Assembly (NCBI RefSeq): GCF_008935075.1
Contig: NZ_CP044545.1
Location: 2,445,501-2,509,500 of the forward strand
Direction of reading: 5' to 3'
From: Pradoshia sp. D12
Lineage (GTDB): Bacteria; Bacillota; Bacilli; Bacillales; Pradoshiaceae
DNA: 64,000 nt
Positions 35,700 through 44,449 of the stretch are shown here, piece after piece (position 1 is the first letter of the stretch; every line of letters begins with the position of its first letter). A program made the translations under genes and the position numbers. The notes below the pieces were generated by a model. That model was not told the origin of the DNA. It was given only the letters and a program-made list of their open reading frames with translations, and did not search any database.

Positions 35700-36164
35700 T
35701 TACACCTTTTCTTTGTTAGCTAAGGGATGGTTAGTTGGTTCCATCTCTATGTAAGGGGGGATTCCAAGTGGTCGAGTGTGTACATTTATTTTTAAATTTA
35801 CTGTATTGGGGTAACAAGAAATATCAGTTGATAACCAACCAAACATCGGTTCTAGTTTATCTTCTCTTCCTTCCACAGCCCAATATTCAATTGTTTTATT
35901 AAAATTTGTTTCACTCAATGAAACCCAGACATCCCAAATAAACGGTCCATCTCCGTCTTTCACAGGAATTTCTATACATCCACGTATAAAGAAATGTTCA
36001 TCGTTCACTATGCACAAATCTTCATTCATTTCAATCCGTTCTTCTTGTTCTTCTAACGGTATATCGTAGCAATAGTCAGGAACAGGGCTACTATAGCTCA
36101 TAGGGAGCTCATCGTGGAACTTTCCACAGCAGCCACATAAATAACCTTCATTATATTTACTCAT
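35700..36164 (-). CDS. DUF2199 family protein
   Basis: 154 residues beginning with a CGCCGKFHDELPMSYSS segment (CxC C zinc-like cluster), then LCIVNDEHFFIRGCIEIPVKD and WDVWVSLSETNF, all typical of DUF2199 proteins. These often lie among immunity and toxin-associated genes in Bacillus; activity unknown. It lies next to the truncated DUF2339 gene and near a WapI-like gene, which fits an accessory patch. Confidence 0.8.
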   Translation of the reverse strand: MSKYNEGYLCGCCGKFHDELPMSYSSPVPDYCYDIPLEEQEERIEMNEDLCIVNDEHFFIRGCIEIPVKDGDGPFIWDVWVSLSETNFNKTIEYWAVEGREDKLEPMFGWLSTDISCYPNTVNLKINVHTRPLGIPPYIEMEPTNHPLANKEKV

Positions 36165-36224
36165 TTAAATATCCCCCATAAAATCGTTTTCGATTAACTT
36201 TATCTCCCCGGATTAAAACCTTAA

Positions 36225-37241
36225 TTGGTTTTTATATATGGATTAATACTAGAATCTCTTAGAGGGCAATATAAAATCACTTGGAATGTGGCAAACTATG
36301 CATTTATGTTCACTGTATTATTTTTTGGATTAGTAGGCAGTGGGGAAATTTCAACCTTAACGTTCCTCACAATCGCTATTCAGCATTTCTTTATCATTTA
36401 TTTAACATTTAAAACAAACAACATATTTGTTAAAAATATGTATATTCCAGCTATCACGATCGGTTCATTATTCATGCTCTTAATCGGAGTTGATGTGTTT
36501 GATCAAACACCAAGCTACCAATACACGTTCTATTCAATAATGGCCATCGTATACTCTTTGCTTAGTTACGTGAAAAATAAAAGTCACACTGAACTAAAAA
36601 ACATTTTCTTTGTTATTTCGATGTTCTACATATTTATACTGCTAAACGATATAGTGATTGATCCATCATCAAAATTAATCCTCTTTACCATGCAAGCCGT
36701 ACTAGTTTACTATTTTGCTCAAATAAGGAAGAGTATATTAGGGACAATAGCTAGCATAATACTGCTCTTATCCGTATTGGTACAATTATTCGACAAGCCG
36801 GGATACATGCTATCACTAGAAACTGTTGTTGTATGGATGATCATAATCAGCTTCTTCTTTGTTCTCTATATAAAAGAAACAATAACAAAAATCATCGACA
36901 GAAATATAATGAAATCTACTTTACCCTATATAATAGAAGTATTACTGATCATATTTATAAGCAAAATGGCATACTATTTCACAGATGATTCTTCTTTAAT
37001 GATTAAGAATATCGGTTTGTCATTATCTTGGATCATTATCGTTGGAGTAACATACGGGTTATTTAGTTACTTTAAAGAAAAAGTTTGGAAAAACATCGGC
37101 TTAATATTCCTGTTTATTACGCTATTAAAAGTTACTTTCTACGACCTATCAGGTATAGATGTAGTTTGGAAAGCAATATTATTCATCATACTTGGCGTAA
37201 TTGGGCTGCTTATTTCTAAGGTGTTTTATACAAAAAAATGA
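36225..37241 (+). pseudogene. 5'-truncated DUF2339 multi-membrane protein
   Basis: The open frame has about ten hydrophobic segments and ends with VWKNIGLIFLFITLLKVTFYDLSG...ILFIILGVIGLLISKVFY, the C-terminal pattern of DUF2339 membrane proteins. Those are usually 600 residues or more; here only 338 codons remain. The frame opens directly after a TAA (36222-36224), its first possible start is a TTG without ribosome-binding site, and it begins in the middle of a membrane domain. I read it as a decayed remnant, although a short product from the ATG near 36298 or 36306 cannot be excluded. Confidence 0.65.
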
Positions 37242-37265
37242 GTGGGATTTCCCTTTGCTTTCGTT

Positions 37266-37305
37266 TAAAAAAAGGTTCAGTCAAAATTTCTGACTGAACC
37301 TTTTG
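37266..37305. terminator. bidirectional terminator before yqkB
   Basis: aaaaggttcagtca and tgactgaacctttt form a perfect 14-bp stem between convergent genes. Confidence 0.9.
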
Positions 37306-37324
37306 AATTTTCTCCTTATAGAGC

Positions 37325-37645
37325 CTATTGAAAGATGACATTCATCATTGGATTTAAATACTGATTAGGGCTTTTCAGCTGATAGCTATTTGTACTGCTG
37401 GAATAATCAATAATAAGCTTTTCATCTAAAAAGATTTCATGATATTTATTTAACCATACAGGATAGGCATTGGTTTCCCATTTTACTTCTTGAGAAGTAG
37501 TTTCTTTAACAAAATATAAATTGGTTACACCGCTTACTACGCAGCCACAGCCTTCTGTTTCATACTTCAAACAAAATACGCCTTCTTGATCTGTCAGCTT
37601 GTCTTTTACCTTTTCTAATGCTGCGTCTGTCCATGTAATTTCCAT
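37325..37645 (-). CDS. yqkB: YqkB, HesB/IscA-like protein
   Basis: 106 residues of the iron-sulfur biosynthesis (A-type-like) fold, recognised from the opening TWTDAALEKVKDKL, the KYETEGCGCVVSGVT loop and the IIDYSSSTNSYQLKSPNQYLNPMM end, as in B. subtilis YqkB. Classical A-type proteins have a C-terminal C-G-C; here the two Cys are in the GCGC loop at residues 33-35, so its cluster-binding role is uncertain. Confidence 0.85.
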   Translation of the reverse strand: MEITWTDAALEKVKDKLTDQEGVFCLKYETEGCGCVVSGVTNLYFVKETTSQEVKWETNAYPVWLNKYHEIFLDEKLIIDYSSSTNSYQLKSPNQYLNPMMNVIFQ

Positions 37646-37732
37646 CGCTGTCCACCATGCTTTCTCTCTATTTATCTCATAGGTTCCCTATTTCACTCAA
37701 CCGGCAAACCTATTAATAAGCTAAATCCAAAA

Positions 37733-37761
37733 TAAAAAAAGCAGCATTCAATGAACACTGC
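37733..37761 (-). terminator. terminator of yqkC
   Basis: gcagtgttca and tgaatgctgc pair (two wobbles) followed by ttttttt on the minus strand. Confidence 0.75.
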
Positions 37762-37789
37762 CTCTATGTCTTAAAAATGAACGTTCAGC

Positions 37790-38002
37790 TTAATGAACTG
37801 CTCTTGTATGTTTTTGTATTAAACTTTGTAAAGCCGCCACTGCTTCATCGCCAGTATACGTACCTTTATAACTGAAACCGTTCTCTTCGCAATATTTCTG
37901 CCCTAATGCTACAGCATCTTCTTTAGTCATTTCTTTTTTTAACTCTCCTATAACTAATCCATAAGGTGCTTGATAAATCGTGCTATATTTTTCTTTTTCC
38001 AT
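37790..38002 (-). CDS. yqkC: YqkC-like small protein
   Basis: 70 residues, no signal or membrane segment: STIYQAPYGLVIGELKKEMT, KYCEENGFSYKGTYTGDEAVAAL. Position beside yqkB and size fit B. subtilis YqkC. Function unknown. Confidence 0.6.
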   Translation of the reverse strand: MEKEKYSTIYQAPYGLVIGELKKEMTKEDAVALGQKYCEENGFSYKGTYTGDEAVAALQSLIQKHTRAVH

Positions 38003-38243
38003 TTTTCTTTACCCCTTTTGTTTTGATATCCCATGGCAAAGTTATCAGAACTGAAATCGATGTTAAAAATTCATTATCTGTATATTTCTTACTTCTAGGT
38101 CTATATACATAGTAAACTTTTTGTGGAATTTTGTCTAATATTTGCGTTTTCATGTCCTCAAAATTGGGTAGTAAAGTTTATTTAGAACAAAAAAGAAGAG
38201 CCATAACCAACATATGCATAAGCTTATAGCAAATTGCAGGCCA

Positions 38244-38582
38244 TCAATTTTTCAATTGTACGTCCATAATTTCCTGATAAAATACAAAACAAACATCTCC
38301 GTCCTCATCAACGATATGAAGCTTTTGAGCCTGTTCATTGCAATAATGAATATGTCCTTCCACCGTACCGTACCGGCGACTGGCTGTACGGTAATAGCGG
38401 ATCATCACAGGCTTCCCATATTCCAAAGCCTCCATAATTATCGTATTCATCGCTTCCACTTGCTGTTCATCAAGCTCATTCCTTGTTTCATAGCTGTCCT
38501 CATGTGCCCATGCTCTAAGCATTGTTACGTGTTCAGGCAGCATCATTGATGTCCATTTTATTTTTCCGCGATCTCGAATCAT
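38244..38582 (-). CDS. yqjX: YolD-like protein (YqjX)
   Basis: 112-residue YolD family protein, the usual downstream partner of UvrX-type polymerases in Bacillus. The start MIRDRGKIKWTSMMLPEHV at 38582 has ggaggc eight bases upstream; the longer frame to 38702 would overlap yqjW by 92 bases and is unlikely. The family is thought to assist or modulate Y-family polymerases in the SOS response; the mechanism is not established. Cotranscribed with yqjW, 28 bp apart. Confidence 0.9.
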   Translation of the reverse strand: MIRDRGKIKWTSMMLPEHVTMLRAWAHEDSYETRNELDEQQVEAMNTIIMEALEYGKPVMIRYYRTASRRYGTVEGHIHYCNEQAQKLHIVDEDGDVCFVFYQEIMDVQLKN

Positions 38583-38610
38583 TCCCTGCAGCCTCCATTT
38601 CACTTGTCTG

Positions 38611-39870
38611 TTATGCTCTATGTCCTCCAACCAACGTACTTCGATGCTTGGCCGTTCCTGCCTCTGTATACGACACGGCACGTAAAATCGCATTCGATCC
38701 AAATTTTTTACGCATTCGATCCATCACAAAGCCAAGTTCGCGTTTGCGCCAGCTATCCTGGTCAAATAGACTGATTTGCATCTCTCGATCGGGGATAACA
38801 TTCGAAAGTGTAATAGAAATTTTCCTAACTGTTTTGCCTGTATAAAACCGTTCAAACAAGGTTAAACACATTTCATAAATATCCATCGTAATATTGGTCG
38901 GCGTTTCTCTTGTCATAGAGCGATGAAATCCGCCTCCAAATTCATCCTGGCTATAATAAATTCCCAAGCTGACGGTTCTGCCCGCCATCCCGCTTGCACG
39001 TGTTCTTCTTGCTACTTCCTCACTCATTTCCAGAATGACATGCTTGATTTCCTCAGGCTTTTTATAATCACGCAGTAATACCTGGCCTTTTCCAAAGCTG
39101 ATTTGTCCTTCCATAATCGGAGCACCGATATCCGATAAATCAACACCCCAAGCATGGTGGTACAATTGATTGCCCATAATGCCAAACTTCTTTTCAAGCG
39201 TCTCCAGATCATAACGCGCCAATTGACCGATTGAAAAAATCCCCATTCCATTCAGTTTCTTTTCCATCGGCTTTCCGATTCCCCACATTTCGCTCAAGGG
39301 GGATAAGGGCCATAATTTTTCTGGTACATCCTCATAGGTCCATTGGGAGATTCCTTTTTTCTTGGCCTCCAAATCAAGACACAGCTTAGCAAGCAGCATA
39401 TTCGGACCGATTCCAATCGCGCATGGAAGCTGGAATTCCCGATCAATTTCATCCTGGATTTTTTCAGCAATTTCTACGATATCTCCCCATAGACGAGTGG
39501 TCCCATCCACCTTTAAGAAGCTTTCATCCACACTGTACGTATGAATTGCGCTTTTAGGTACATATCGATTGAATAAACGGCTGATTTCAGTAGAGATACG
39601 CAAATACGTAGCCATATTAGGATTAACCTTTATAATGCGCGGATCATCCGGAATCTCAAACAATCTCGAGCCTGTCTTAATGCCAAACTCTTTCTTCATT
39701 TTGGGAGATGAAGCCAGCACCACACTGCCGCTCCGTTCCGTATCACTCACCACAGCCAAATAACATTCAAGCGGATCCAGTCCCATCATCACCGCTGAAC
39801 AGCTGGCAAAAAAACTTTTCATATCCACGCACATAACATAATGATGCGGTAAAGTACTGTAATCAATCAT
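38611..39870 (-). CDS. yqjW: UvrX/YqjW Y-family DNA polymerase
   Basis: 419-residue error-prone lesion-bypass polymerase. The catalytic palm motifs are VMCVDMKSFFASC (first Asp) and IHTYSVDESFLKVDG (Asp-Glu), with PNMATYLRISTEISRLF and a little-finger domain including ISLGIYYSQDEFGG. The MWGIGKPMEKKLNGMGI helix-hairpin-helix is present. Two LexA-type boxes sit within 75 bp upstream, so SOS induction is expected. Known Bacillus relatives are chromosomal YqjW and the SP-beta UvrX. Confidence 0.94.
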   Translation of the reverse strand: MIDYSTLPHHYVMCVDMKSFFASCSAVMMGLDPLECYLAVVSDTERSGSVVLASSPKMKKEFGIKTGSRLFEIPDDPRIIKVNPNMATYLRISTEISRLFNRYVPKSAIHTYSVDESFLKVDGTTRLWGDIVEIAEKIQDEIDREFQLPCAIGIGPNMLLAKLCLDLEAKKKGISQWTYEDVPEKLWPLSPLSEMWGIGKPMEKKLNGMGIFSIGQLARYDLETLEKKFGIMGNQLYHHAWGVDLSDIGAPIMEGQISFGKGQVLLRDYKKPEEIKHVILEMSEEVARRTRASGMAGRTVSLGIYYSQDEFGGGFHRSMTRETPTNITMDIYEMCLTLFERFYTGKTVRKISITLSNVIPDREMQISLFDQDSWRKRELGFVMDRMRKKFGSNAILRAVSYTEAGTAKHRSTLVGGHRA

Positions 39871-39890
39871 GTTAAAACCTTCTTTTAAAT

Positions 39891-39904
39891 AGAATGTATG
39901 TTCG
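39891..39904 (-). promoter_or_regulatory. LexA box 1 of yqjW
   Basis: agaatgtatgttcg differs from the Bacillus SOS consensus CGAACRNRYGTTYG at two of 14 positions. Confidence 0.6.
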
Positions 39905-39929
39905 TCTTTATTATATTCTTAATGATAAG

Positions 39930-39943
39930 CGAATATACGTTCG
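39930..39943 (-). promoter_or_regulatory. LexA box 2 of yqjW
   Basis: cgaatatacgttcg differs from the SOS consensus CGAACRNRYGTTYG at one position and is almost palindromic. Together with box 1 (39 bp away, about four helical turns) it should give tight LexA control. Confidence 0.82.
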
Positions 39944-40594
39944 TATTCAATGGAAAATTATTTACAATTTATGTATAAGAGCATGGAAGCGTGCAAATAC
40001 TTTAAGACAACGGACATAGTTCACCATAAAAATTTACGAAAACGTTTTAAAAACAGTCGCTTCATCTACTATTATTTTCACTTTTCTCCTTTTCAATTCG
40101 CTCATAAATAAGTAAATTAGAGCAATTATGTTGAGTTTCGTTCAATTATTACGAAAATCGCTCAATTCCACTCCATTTCCGCTCGATTATATGGAATTCC
40201 GCTCAATTAATATCAATTTCCGCTCAATTCCTGCGAAAATCGGCTGGATTACTAGACTAATCTAGCTTATACAGTCATTTAGTCACTCAAATTTTGACTC
40301 GTAAGTCTCGAAAACTCTTAATTTAAGATCTTTTTGCAAAAAATAATAGAAAAATTGATTACTAATCTATTTGAAGGGTTATATAGAAGGATGAACGAAC
40401 TATGTTGGTTATTTCATCATGCAATGCTTTTCAATCATATAGAAAAAATATGATAGAGCCATGATTAGCAAATCCTAAAGCATAATGAATTCAAAATCTT
40501 CGAAAAAGATATATAATAGCAGTGTAAGAGTGATTTTCAAAGAAGTAATCTGATATATTTTCCAGAAAAATAAAAATAAAAGGAGAATGATCAC
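39944..40594. other. intergenic region between yqjW and the hmoA-like gene
   Basis: No gene. It contains the inverted copy of the ATTGAGCG repeat family (40097-40249). A weak Fur-box-like stretch (taagagtgattttca, about 40526-40540, 10 of 14 informative positions) precedes the hmoA-like gene. Confidence 0.6.
40097..40249 (-). repeat. second ATTGAGCG repeat array, inverted, same 20-bp period
   Basis: cgctcaat (reverse complement of the 18.5-kb core) or variants start at 40099, 40119, 40139, 40159, 40180, 40200, 40221 and 40241, eight units 20-21 bp apart. The units at 40159, 40200 and 40221 are exact. Confidence 0.85.
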
Positions 40595-40933
40595 ATGATT
40601 GTTGTTCAAAACAAAATTAAAACCAAACCAGGTTTCGCAGAAAAAATGGCAGGCCGTTTCACTTCCGGTAACGAATTAGATAAATTTAAAGGATTTGTTA
40701 AAGTAGAGGTTTTACTTACAGAGGGCCTGACAGAATATGATGAGATAAGCGTCAATATGTACTGGGAGGATGAAGAAAGCTTCCTTGCCTGGAAAAACAG
40801 CGACTCCTTCAAAAAAGCGCACAAACGTCCGGAAGGCAAACCGGATGAAGCTAAACAGGACTCTCCTATGTTAGGAAGCCAACAAACTACATTTAGAGTA
40901 GCGTCTGTAAAAGAAGCAGCTCCAACAAAATAA
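40595..40933 (+). CDS. hmoA: HmoA/IsdG-like heme-degrading monooxygenase
   Basis: 112-residue ferredoxin-like (ABM) protein. MIVVQNKIKTKPGFAEKMAGRF, FKGFVKVEVLLTEGLTEYDEI and YWEDEESFLAWKNSDSFKKAHKR follow the B. subtilis HmoA pattern, including the FxxWxxSxxFxxAH motif whose His binds heme. It would open heme to release iron. aaggag precedes the start. Iron control is plausible from the partial Fur-like site but not shown. Confidence 0.82.
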   Translation: MIVVQNKIKTKPGFAEKMAGRFTSGNELDKFKGFVKVEVLLTEGLTEYDEISVNMYWEDEESFLAWKNSDSFKKAHKRPEGKPDEAKQDSPMLGSQQTTFRVASVKEAAPTK

Positions 40934-40940
40934 TGTACGC

Positions 40941-40976
40941 AAAAGGTCTTTCCAAAAACTTAGGAAAGACCTTTTA
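40941..40976. terminator. bidirectional terminator of hmoA-like gene and catabolic operon 2
   Basis: aaaaggtctttcc and ggaaagacctttt form a perfect 13-bp stem between the convergent units. Confidence 0.88.
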
Positions 40977-41012
40977 TGCTATATTCTATCAATATAATCA
41001 TGCTCAATTGTA

Positions 41013-41858
41013 TTAATTAGCAGCAAACTCACGCACGGATAATCCAAAATCCATTTCCTTGGTTATAGCTTGCAACTGATAATAGTCACGCAGTTTTTCA
41101 ACAATCTCTTCGGGTGGTTTTGCATGATAATACCCTTTTCGCGTAGTCGTCATACCACTAATTTTCTGCAAATCGACAAGTGATTCACACATTTTAATGG
41201 CCGAGCCGAATGAATCGATAATCGGGACATCTTCAATATGATGAATACCGTGGGTTGCTAAAAATATATTCATCGGACCTTCTCCAGGAATAATGACATC
41301 TGCCCCTTCGGCAATAGCTGTTTTTGCGGCAGCTTTAAATTTCTCCAAAATCGGCTCAGGATTTTTAAATCCTTCCAAAATATCATAAAATCCAATATCC
41401 GCCTGAATAATCGGGCCCAATTTTTGTTCAAGACCATATTGCTTCGCATTAAAACGTAACTGATCTGCCAGTGGAGCTAAAAAATTCACGATGCCTATTC
41501 TTGTTCCAAGCATTGAGGCAATATGCATGGATGCCTGGCCGTAGCCAATAACCGGGATGTCCACTAATGAACGAGCCTCAATCAAGCCGACATCCGGTAT
41601 GGTAGCTATAAAAACAGCATCATACCCTGCCCTTTCAGCAATCAATGTGTTTCGAATAAATTGCTCTTTATGCAGGCTTTGCAGATAGTTGTAGGTAATA
41701 TAGTGCCCCGGGTATTGAGCAGGATAAGTCTCCTTTGTCATTCCATGTAAGACGATATCAACATCTGGTCGAGCAATTTTGGATACATGCTGTATGACCG
41801 CATCACGATATTCAGGTATGTCTTCAATGGAAGTTAAGCTTTGATGCCAAATTTTCAT
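41013..41858 (-). CDS. Asp/Glu-racemase-superfamily protein lacking both catalytic cysteines
   Basis: 281 residues with the two-lobed fold of aspartate/glutamate/hydantoin racemases and arylmalonate decarboxylases: LIAERAGYDAVFIATIPDVGLIEARSLVDIPVIGYGQASMHIA (split motif), RIGIVNFLAPLADQL, AIAEGADVIIPGEGPMN. In relatives a Cys stands where IPD is preceded by Thr (FIATIPD) and where GEGPM has Glu; neither is present. So a one-base racemase mechanism is unlikely and another activity (isomerase, decarboxylase, lyase or binding) should be considered. It is last in operon 2 and overlaps the upstream flavoprotein gene by four bases (ATGA). Confidence 0.75.
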   Translation of the reverse strand: MKIWHQSLTSIEDIPEYRDAVIQHVSKIARPDVDIVLHGMTKETYPAQYPGHYITYNYLQSLHKEQFIRNTLIAERAGYDAVFIATIPDVGLIEARSLVDIPVIGYGQASMHIASMLGTRIGIVNFLAPLADQLRFNAKQYGLEQKLGPIIQADIGFYDILEGFKNPEPILEKFKAAAKTAIAEGADVIIPGEGPMNIFLATHGIHHIEDVPIIDSFGSAIKMCESLVDLQKISGMTTTRKGYYHAKPPEEIVEKLRDYYQLQAITKEMDFGLSVREFAAN

Positions 41859-43231
41859 CGCGCTACCTCCTCTTCCTTTATTCGAAGGGCTTGTTCAGCA
41901 GCAATACGTCCAAAAATAGCTGCCTTTCCGAGCGAGCTCCCTGTCATATAACCCGCTCCATGGAAGCCACCCACCATTTCTCCGGCTGCATATAATCCTT
42001 TAATTGGGTCGCCGAACGGATTTAAAACTTCTGCATCCTCGTTTACACGAACTCCTGCATATGTAGCGAGCATAGCAGTCACTGTTTCCATTGCGTAAAA
42101 AGGACCGGTTTGAATCGGGGGTGGCTTACCAAATGTATGGGTCAATGTGTTACGACCGAATGGGTCATCACTGGTAATAAGATGCCTATTATATGAGTCA
42201 ATCGTTTGGTGAAGAGATTGACTTGGGAGACCTGTTTTTTCGGCCAATTCCTCAAGTGTCTCAGCCTGGATAATTAAGCCTTCATTAAACAATAATTGAA
42301 AATCATATAGCGCATCATGTTCGACACCCTGATCCATAACCGTTTGATCCCAAACTTGAAATGTATGTTGATTAGGCTGCTGCAATGCAGCATCACCCAA
42401 TAATTTGTAGGAAATCGACTCATTAACAAATCGTTTCCCCTGTTCATTCACAATGATGCCGCCTTTATAAAAGGCATGAGCCTGCCGTTTCTTTTGATTA
42501 GTAGAACTCGGATGAAAGCCGTATGTTCCTTTTAAGTATGGAAAATCCTCTAACCAGGCACCTACGGAAGCTGCTAATTTAATGCCATCTCCATGGTTCC
42601 CTTCTCCACCTAACCTGATTGTGTGTTCAAGCTGTGGTGCAAAGGCTCCTAATAAATCTTCACTTTGTGAGAATCCACCTGCGGTTAAAGCGACCCCTTT
42701 AGATGTATAGCATTCCTTTTGCTCGCCATTTTGTTGATAAAGTACACCCACTACTTTTTGTTGCTCAGTTAGCAAACGTACGACAGGACTATTAACATGC
42801 AGTGAAACACCATTATTCAAAGCATGGTTTTTCAGTGTTTGAATGGCCTGATCAGGAATGATCGTATGCCCCCGAGGGCTTGAATGGCCACTTACGGCCT
42901 GACAATTTTGAAATATTACTCCATGTGAAACTAACCAGTTATAAGTGGAAAGCTGATGTTTCCCATATGCCTGAACCAGATTTTTATCATTTTTAAATTG
43001 ACCGACAACATACAAATCATTCATCAAACTCTCGGTAGTATCACTTATGCCAAGCTTACTTTGAAGTTCTGTTTCAGCAAACGCCATAAAACAACCGCTA
43101 AGCAATGAACTGCCACCGATGTCTGCCTGCTTTTCGAAAATGACAGCATTGGCACCTCGCTCTGATGCCTCAACAGCTGCACAAAGACCTGCCATGCCAG
43201 CACCAACAATAATCAAATCAAACTGATTCAA
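41855..43231 (-). CDS. FAD-dependent dehydrogenase, fumarate reductase/ketosteroid dehydrogenase type
   Basis: 458 residues with an N-terminal FAD dinucleotide-binding motif (LIIVGAGMAGLCAAVEASERG), GGSSLLSGC, TAGGFSQSEDLL, and the C-terminal FAD closure YAAGEMVGGFHGAGYMTGSSL. The capping domain between belongs to the family of fumarate reductases, tricarballylate dehydrogenase and 3-ketosteroid Delta1-dehydrogenase, which add or remove hydrogen next to a carbonyl or carboxylate. TTG start after aaggaag. Expected role: desaturating a ring or side chain of the substrate. Substrate unknown. Confidence 0.85.
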   Translation of the reverse strand: MNQFDLIIVGAGMAGLCAAVEASERGANAVIFEKQADIGGSSLLSGCFMAFAETELQSKLGISDTTESLMNDLYVVGQFKNDKNLVQAYGKHQLSTYNWLVSHGVIFQNCQAVSGHSSPRGHTIIPDQAIQTLKNHALNNGVSLHVNSPVVRLLTEQQKVVGVLYQQNGEQKECYTSKGVALTAGGFSQSEDLLGAFAPQLEHTIRLGGEGNHGDGIKLAASVGAWLEDFPYLKGTYGFHPSSTNQKKRQAHAFYKGGIIVNEQGKRFVNESISYKLLGDAALQQPNQHTFQVWDQTVMDQGVEHDALYDFQLLFNEGLIIQAETLEELAEKTGLPSQSLHQTIDSYNRHLITSDDPFGRNTLTHTFGKPPPIQTGPFYAMETVTAMLATYAGVRVNEDAEVLNPFGDPIKGLYAAGEMVGGFHGAGYMTGSSLGKAAIFGRIAAEQALRIKEEEVAR

Positions 43232-43235
43232 AAAG

Positions 43236-43679
43236 CTACACTTCCTTTACTGCCTCGACTACACTTAATCCTGCCTCACAAAGCTGCATATCATGCGTAT
43301 AGTGACCGCCGCTGACGCCTATTCCGCCTACACACTCACCATTAACGTGAATTGGATAACCGCCGCCAAAAACGACCAGGCGATTGGTATGTACTAAACC
43401 TGTCATTAAAGGTGGATCATCTTTTAAGCGATCATACCACTCATGGGTTGCACGATTGTATGCTGCAGCTGAAAATGCCTTGTTTTGAGAAATCTCCAAT
43501 GCCAATACAGGTGCTCCATCCATTGCTGAAAATGCTTTTAAATTACCTGCTTTATCAACAATAGAAATCGCAAATTTCATTCCCAGTTCTCTTCCCTTTT
43601 CCTCTGCTTTTTCAAGCATAGCTTTGGCTAGTTCCAATGTAATCGTTTGTTGCGTGTAAGCATAAGTAAATTCTTTCAT
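43236..43679 (-). CDS. GlcG/HbpS family protein
   Basis: 147 residues of the DUF336 fold (heme-binding HbpS, GlcG, C-terminal domain of PduO). Typical pieces are ISIVDKAGNLKAFSAMDGA, ISQNKAFSAAAYNRATHEW, GGGYPIHVNGECVGGIGVSGG. In catabolic clusters such proteins are common but their job is rarely known; binding of heme, flavin, cobalamin or a small ligand has been proposed. Here it sits between an SDR and a flavoprotein, with overlapping ribosome-binding sites. Confidence 0.82.
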   Translation of the reverse strand: MKEFTYAYTQQTITLELAKAMLEKAEEKGRELGMKFAISIVDKAGNLKAFSAMDGAPVLALEISQNKAFSAAAYNRATHEWYDRLKDDPPLMTGLVHTNRLVVFGGGYPIHVNGECVGGIGVSGGHYTHDMQLCEAGLSVVEAVKEV

Positions 43680-43699
43680 GATCCTATCCCCTTTATTAT

Positions 43700-44434
43700 T
43701 TATTTTGCTATACCGACAGGCGTTCCGGCACCAAAAGCCTCAACCGAAGTAGCGGTAATAGCTTTGCTTTTTGGCAGTGCTAAATCAGCTATAACATGAG
43801 CAATATCAATCGGCTGCAGCCAGCCTGTTTTATCAATGTTAGTCCCCAATGCATCCGTCATTTGTGAGTCTACCGGACCGGGGCAAACTGCATTAACGCG
43901 TATGCCAAAAGGTTTCAATTCTTCTCCCAATGCCTTTGAAAAACCAATAACTGCATGCTTAGAGGAAATATATGCACTGCGATTGGGACCGCCTTTTGTT
44001 CCCCAAATGGAAGAAATATTTATAATAATCCCTTCCTGGCGATTTTTCATCGAGTCCACAACCTCACGGCAGAAATAATATGGTCCGTGTACATTAACAT
44101 CAAACATGTTCATCCATTCTGCGGTTGTCGTTTCTGTAAATGGCTTTAGCAGCATGGCACCTGCATTGTTAATTAATATATCAATCGGTCCCAATTGCTT
44201 GTTAACCTCATATACGGCTTTTTTTACTTCCTCTTGATTGGCTACATCACAAGATACAGCTATCGCTTTTACTGAATAGGTTGTACGAATAAAATCAGCA
44301 ACTTTTTCACACTCTTCCTGATCCAGTGCACAGATGGCGATATCCGCGCCACGAGAAGCCAATAAAGCGACGGTTTCTTTACCAATTCCACGGCTTGCAC
44401 CTGTGACAAGAGCCACTTTTCCCTTTAATTCCAC
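43700..44434 (-). CDS. short-chain dehydrogenase/reductase
   Basis: 244-residue classical SDR. NAD(P)-binding TGASRGIG, NNAGAMLL, catalytic Ser in NISSIWG, YISSK (Tyr and Lys), then PFGIRVNAVCPGPV. The residue after the second strand and the Asp/Arg pattern do not settle NAD versus NADP. GTG start eight bases after aaggag. In the operon it could oxidise a ring hydroxyl to the ketone that a ketosteroid-dehydrogenase-like enzyme needs; this is inference. Confidence 0.88.
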   Translation of the reverse strand: MELKGKVALVTGASRGIGKETVALLASRGADIAICALDQEECEKVADFIRTTYSVKAIAVSCDVANQEEVKKAVYEVNKQLGPIDILINNAGAMLLKPFTETTTAEWMNMFDVNVHGPYYFCREVVDSMKNRQEGIIINISSIWGTKGGPNRSAYISSKHAVIGFSKALGEELKPFGIRVNAVCPGPVDSQMTDALGTNIDKTGWLQPIDIAHVIADLALPKSKAITATSVEAFGAGTPVGIAK

Positions 44435-44449
44435 CCAATCATCTCCTTT

